Source of the DNA: Nocardia cyriacigeorgica
GTDB taxonomy: Bacteria > Actinomycetota > Actinomycetes > Mycobacteriales > Mycobacteriaceae
Length of the DNA: 64,000 bases
Reading direction: 5' to 3'
NCBI RefSeq assembly: GCF_005863245.1
Contig: NZ_VBUT01000007.1
Coordinates: forward strand, 310,001-374,000
In this document: piece by piece, positions 62,301-64,000 of the stretch
Layout of the letters: each line of letters begins with the position of its first letter
How positions within the stretch are numbered: the stretch's first letter is position 1
The notes under the pieces: model-generated
The model's input: the letters and a program-made list of their open reading frames with translations, nothing else
What the model was told of the DNA's origin: nothing
Databases searched by the model: none
Made by a program: the position numbers and the translations under genes

Positions 62301-63391
62301 TCGCTGGTTCCGAGCAGCCCCCTGCCCGGCAAGTCCGCACTGCCTGGCTCACCGAGCAGCTGCGCCAATCGCTGTGCCGCCCGCTCGGTTTCCCTGTCAT
62401 GCCGCTGGGCGCGGGTCACGGCGGCGCGGGCTTCATCCAACGCCGCGGCGACCGGTTCGGCGCGGCGAGCCGCCTCGAGTTCGGCGCGACGGGCGGCGCG
62501 GTCTTCGGCGGTGGCGGCGTAGTCATCGAGCTGGCGGCGGGCGGCCAGCAGACGCCGGCGGGTGTCGGCGAGCTTGCGTTGCTGTTCGGCGGCCGCGTCG
62601 GCCCGCGCGGAATCCGCGCGACGGCGTTCGAGTTCGGTGGTGGCGGTGGCCAATTCGGCGCGGGCGGTGTCGAGCAGGTCTTCGGCCCAGTCGACGGCCT
62701 CGAGCGGACCGACGGTTTCGGTGGCGCCGATCCCCGCGGTGACACCGACCTGCACGATCAGGTTGTCCACACCGCGGGCGCGGGCGGCGAGTTCGGCCTC
62801 GGAGGCGCGGCGGCGTTCGGCCAGCCACTGTTCGGCGGTACCGAATCGTTCGGTGTCGAACAACTTCTCGAGCAGCTTCTCCCGCTCCTCGTTCTCCGCC
62901 CGCAGAAACCGGGCGAAATCGCCCTGCGGTAGCAGCACCACCTGGAAGAACTGTTCGGCGCTCATCCCGAGCAGCCGTTTGACCTCCTCGCCGATATCGG
63001 GGATGCGGGACAGGTTGGCGCCGTGGCCGTCCAGCCATTCGAGGGTGGCCTTCGGCTTCTCGATCGACGTTCCGGTTCCGCGCCGTTTGGGCCGCTCGAA
63101 TTCGGGGCTGCGGATCAGCCGCACCCGCCGCCCGCCCAGCGTGGCTTCCAGCAGCACCTTCGGCGGTGTCTGCGGTGAGGCGTGATCGGAATGCAGGCGT
63201 TTGCTGTCGTTGCGGGCGCCGGGCACCCGGCCGTAGAGCGCGAACGCGATGGCGTCCAGCACGGTGGTTTTGCCGGCACCGGTGTGTCCGTGCAGCAGGA
63301 ACAGCCCGTCGGCACCAAGGGTGTCGAAGTCGACGACGGTGGTGTCGGCGAATGGGCCGAACGCGGTGATCTCGAGCCGGTGCAGCCTCAT
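59399..63391 (-). CDS. sbcC: Exonuclease/SMC-like ATPase SbcC
   Basis: A 1330-aa SbcC (Rad50-like). Walker A is GHTGAGKTT in the first 45 residues, the zinc hook is CAVCGSPEHP near residue 650, and the C-terminal signature/Walker B block is TLSGGETFMASLALALGLAD, then LDTLFIDEGFGSLD. It forms a complex with SbcD that opens hairpins and trims DNA ends. It is longer than typical (about 1000-1050 aa) because of two low-complexity insertions, about residues 354-500 and 850-1025. The second has two EPALFDLP motifs. ATG 63391 overlaps the sbcD stop. Confidence 0.92.
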   Translation of the reverse strand: MRLHRLEITAFGPFADTTVVDFDTLGADGLFLLHGHTGAGKTTVLDAIAFALYGRVPGARNDSKRLHSDHASPQTPPKVLLEATLGGRRVRLIRSPEFERPKRRGTGTSIEKPKATLEWLDGHGANLSRIPDIGEEVKRLLGMSAEQFFQVVLLPQGDFARFLRAENEEREKLLEKLFDTERFGTAEQWLAERRRASEAELAARARGVDNLIVQVGVTAGIGATETVGPLEAVDWAEDLLDTARAELATATTELERRRADSARADAAAEQQRKLADTRRRLLAARRQLDDYAATAEDRAARRAELEAARRAEPVAAALDEARAAVTRAQRHDRETERAAQRLAQLLGEPGSADLPGRGLLGTSDAAPEDGADIALGIPDTAESVLTRTSMAARGDDGIVSDSGAGARRGADGIDPSAAPGRAAGDIEARGSDADRGGGSDADRGRARGAADRDRDRQARDGVLDSDDRRVRVAASNGSAGTVPGRTEMSASTERPLLRPDADVDGAIRQWSARIGVLDEVTSYAEAADELTDEIARLRTEETELARRLTRIAERREAIPPAIVAAEARVRESADAAAMLPALAADCERLQGAATAAVALAERRRDLDRARVDAETARAKHYDARERVLDLRERRLAGMAAELAGQLTDGNPCAVCGSPEHPDPAKPTESAVSKDAEDAASAEERAAEAARDKVLARIAELEREIEGLTARGGDADPVELAAALRTATLRYEDAGDLADQTAAATAELDKLRAEESDLHDQLRAAETRRGTITSTIAAAETRLAELNERLREAAGADTTIDRRRARLDALIAAATAYRAAETAAAGAWAQVRAIAERVENLARSAGFALEPGQTRDDAATADADGSGEVVDSVGVDAQGTVDGSVRDRARRSARATAGSRDAASTFPGRDSGSCDPMPNPVPEVPLRTLRSNSAGGVQVDAEPVPPLARGPRPTGNAATGAAHDPEPALFDLPSDGAVDSAAADAEPALFDLPPVALEAGAPADSSGSVGPIVDDALRGDGDADAAPPKPAPDPMTPAKLIALLTAYARRIEDVIRDARAQQAIEQQLEAAERARAAAEAVLAEPEVRAAADAELGDLDALDAAVREARQALDIAVAAHSAAATRVAKLEELSSQLWAAVDRIAPAQRAHEELAALADVVAGRGANNRRMSLRSYVLAARLEEVAVAGSARLRRMSGGRYEFVHTDRAGTHGRRGGLGLDIRDDYTGAIRPAKTLSGGETFMASLALALGLADTVAAETGGIVLDTLFIDEGFGSLDADTLDAVMGVLDDLRAGGRVVGLVSHVDEMRQRIPSRLHVIRGRAGSRLQATVA

Positions 63392-64000
63392 GCCGTGAGT
63401 TCCGTGGCGCCGACCCGCGCGGCCGTCTCCGCTTCCGGTTCCCTGGTGGCGGCCGCGATGGCCCGCTCGAGCCACACCATCTCCGAGTCGGTGGGCTCGC
63501 CACGCACATCGGTGAGGAAGCTGCGCGCCACCTCGGTGTCGCGGCGCCCGTGCACCCGTTCGCGGTAGCGCAGTTCCGGGTTGCCCTGCGGGCGCTCCCA
63601 TTCCACGTGCACCGCGTACGGGAACCGTTCGCGCAGCTTGCGCATGGCGTCGATGGGGCGGGCGTGGTCGGTGAGGGTGGCCGAGACATAGTCCTCGCAG
63701 GCCCGGCCGTACTCCGCGCCGTTGAGCAGCTCGTCGAGCGTGCCGACCAGCCGGCTCAGCCCGCGCACCACCGGCATCTCCCGCCGGCGCACCCCGCTGA
63801 GCCCGTCGGCGTCCAGATCGACGATCCAGACCGCTTTACGGTGTGAGCTCTCCCCGAACGAGTACGGCAGCGGCGAACCGGAATAACGCACCGACTCCGA
63901 CAGCGTCTGCGGCGAATGCAGGTGGCCGAGCGCGACGTAGTCGATGCCGTCGAACGCTCCCAGCGGCACCGTCTCCACCCCGCCCACCGAGATCGACCGC
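63388..64000 (-). CDS. sbcD: Exonuclease SbcD, 3' part
   Basis: The C-terminal 203 residues of SbcD (Mre11-like). DYVALGHLHSPQTL carries the last metal-binding histidines of the phosphoesterase, YSGSPLPYSFGE is a family block, and the capping domain continues to ELTA. The frame runs off the right edge at 64000 (upstream residues SISVGGVETV), so the start is outside. The stop overlaps the sbcC start (ATGA), forming the usual sbcDC operon. Confidence 0.93.
   Translation of the reverse strand, partial: RSISVGGVETVPLGAFDGIDYVALGHLHSPQTLSESVRYSGSPLPYSFGESSHRKAVWIVDLDADGLSGVRRREMPVVRGLSRLVGTLDELLNGAEYGRACEDYVSATLTDHARPIDAMRKLRERFPYAVHVEWERPQGNPELRYRERVHGRRDTEVARSFLTDVRGEPTDSEMVWLERAIAAATREPEAETAARVGATELTA

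Overview
The window looks like chromosomal DNA from a mycolic-acid actinomycete, most likely Nocardia or a close relative. The evidence is high GC with G/C-ending codons, F420 (fbiC) and mycothiol (mshB) synthesis genes, a PimE-type mannosyltransferase, an antigen-85-like mycolyltransferase, many GTG starts, and many start/stop overlaps (ATGA or GTGA). The first 21 kb keeps the gene order known from Mycobacterium tuberculosis Rv1157c-Rv1188: proline dehydrogenase, pruA, dapC, ferredoxin, fbiC, an Rv1171-like gene, mshB, lpqW-like, typA, phhB, pimE and an Rv1157c-like gene.

Layout. 1-522: end of an MpaB-type oxygenase. 523-7605: proline catabolism (putB, pruA), then dapC-fdxC-fbiC. 7687-9905: two bacterial-PH-domain membrane proteins. 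9990-12634: a lower-GC three-gene operon set into the conserved core, encoding a TIR-NagB-like fusion, a PfkB-family kinase and a 2TM SLATT/DUF4231 protein. This is the best candidate for an undescribed conflict or defence system. 12644-18731: membrane protein, mshB, lpqW-like lipoprotein, typA, a small Cys/Lys-rich protein and phhB. 18670-24514: pimE and secreted or envelope proteins, including a nonapeptide-repeat protein, a DUF1906 protein and a CHAP protein. 24647-26647: MFS exporter with a divergent MarR gene around a palindromic operator. 26744-30602: complete osmoprotectant (QAT/OpuC-type) ABC transporter. 30663-32077: MarR gene divergent from a lipoprotein/MarR chimera. 32324-38282: FBP-domain protein, lipoprotein, mycolyltransferase-like esterase, YjbR-HhH protein, GNAT, a sigma-factor remnant and a secreted TAP-type peptidase. 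38525-44282: glycine-rich secreted protein, orphan Spd-like membrane protein, alpha/beta hydrolase and a small alpha-helical protein. 44336-48600: YchF, quinone oxidoreductase, AraC regulator, VOC protein and nitroreductase. 48692-52468: sugar ABC transporter without an ATPase. 52625-55287: cstA and a YbdD-like gene. 55399-57452: Ada-AlkA and Ogt alkylation repair. 57471-59286: broken MocR-type aminotransferase, a remnant of a second ogt 3' end, and a VapBC toxin-antitoxin pair. 59399-64000: sbcC and the start-truncated sbcD.

Most genes are housekeeping, envelope or transport functions. The unusual material is the TIR operon, two dispersed 65-bp palindromic repeats in convergent intergenic gaps (32256 and 48616), several in-frame tandem repeats, and a few decayed or chimeric genes. 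No tRNA, rRNA, IS element, CRISPR array or replication origin was recognised. All domain calls come from reading the sequence by eye without database searches.
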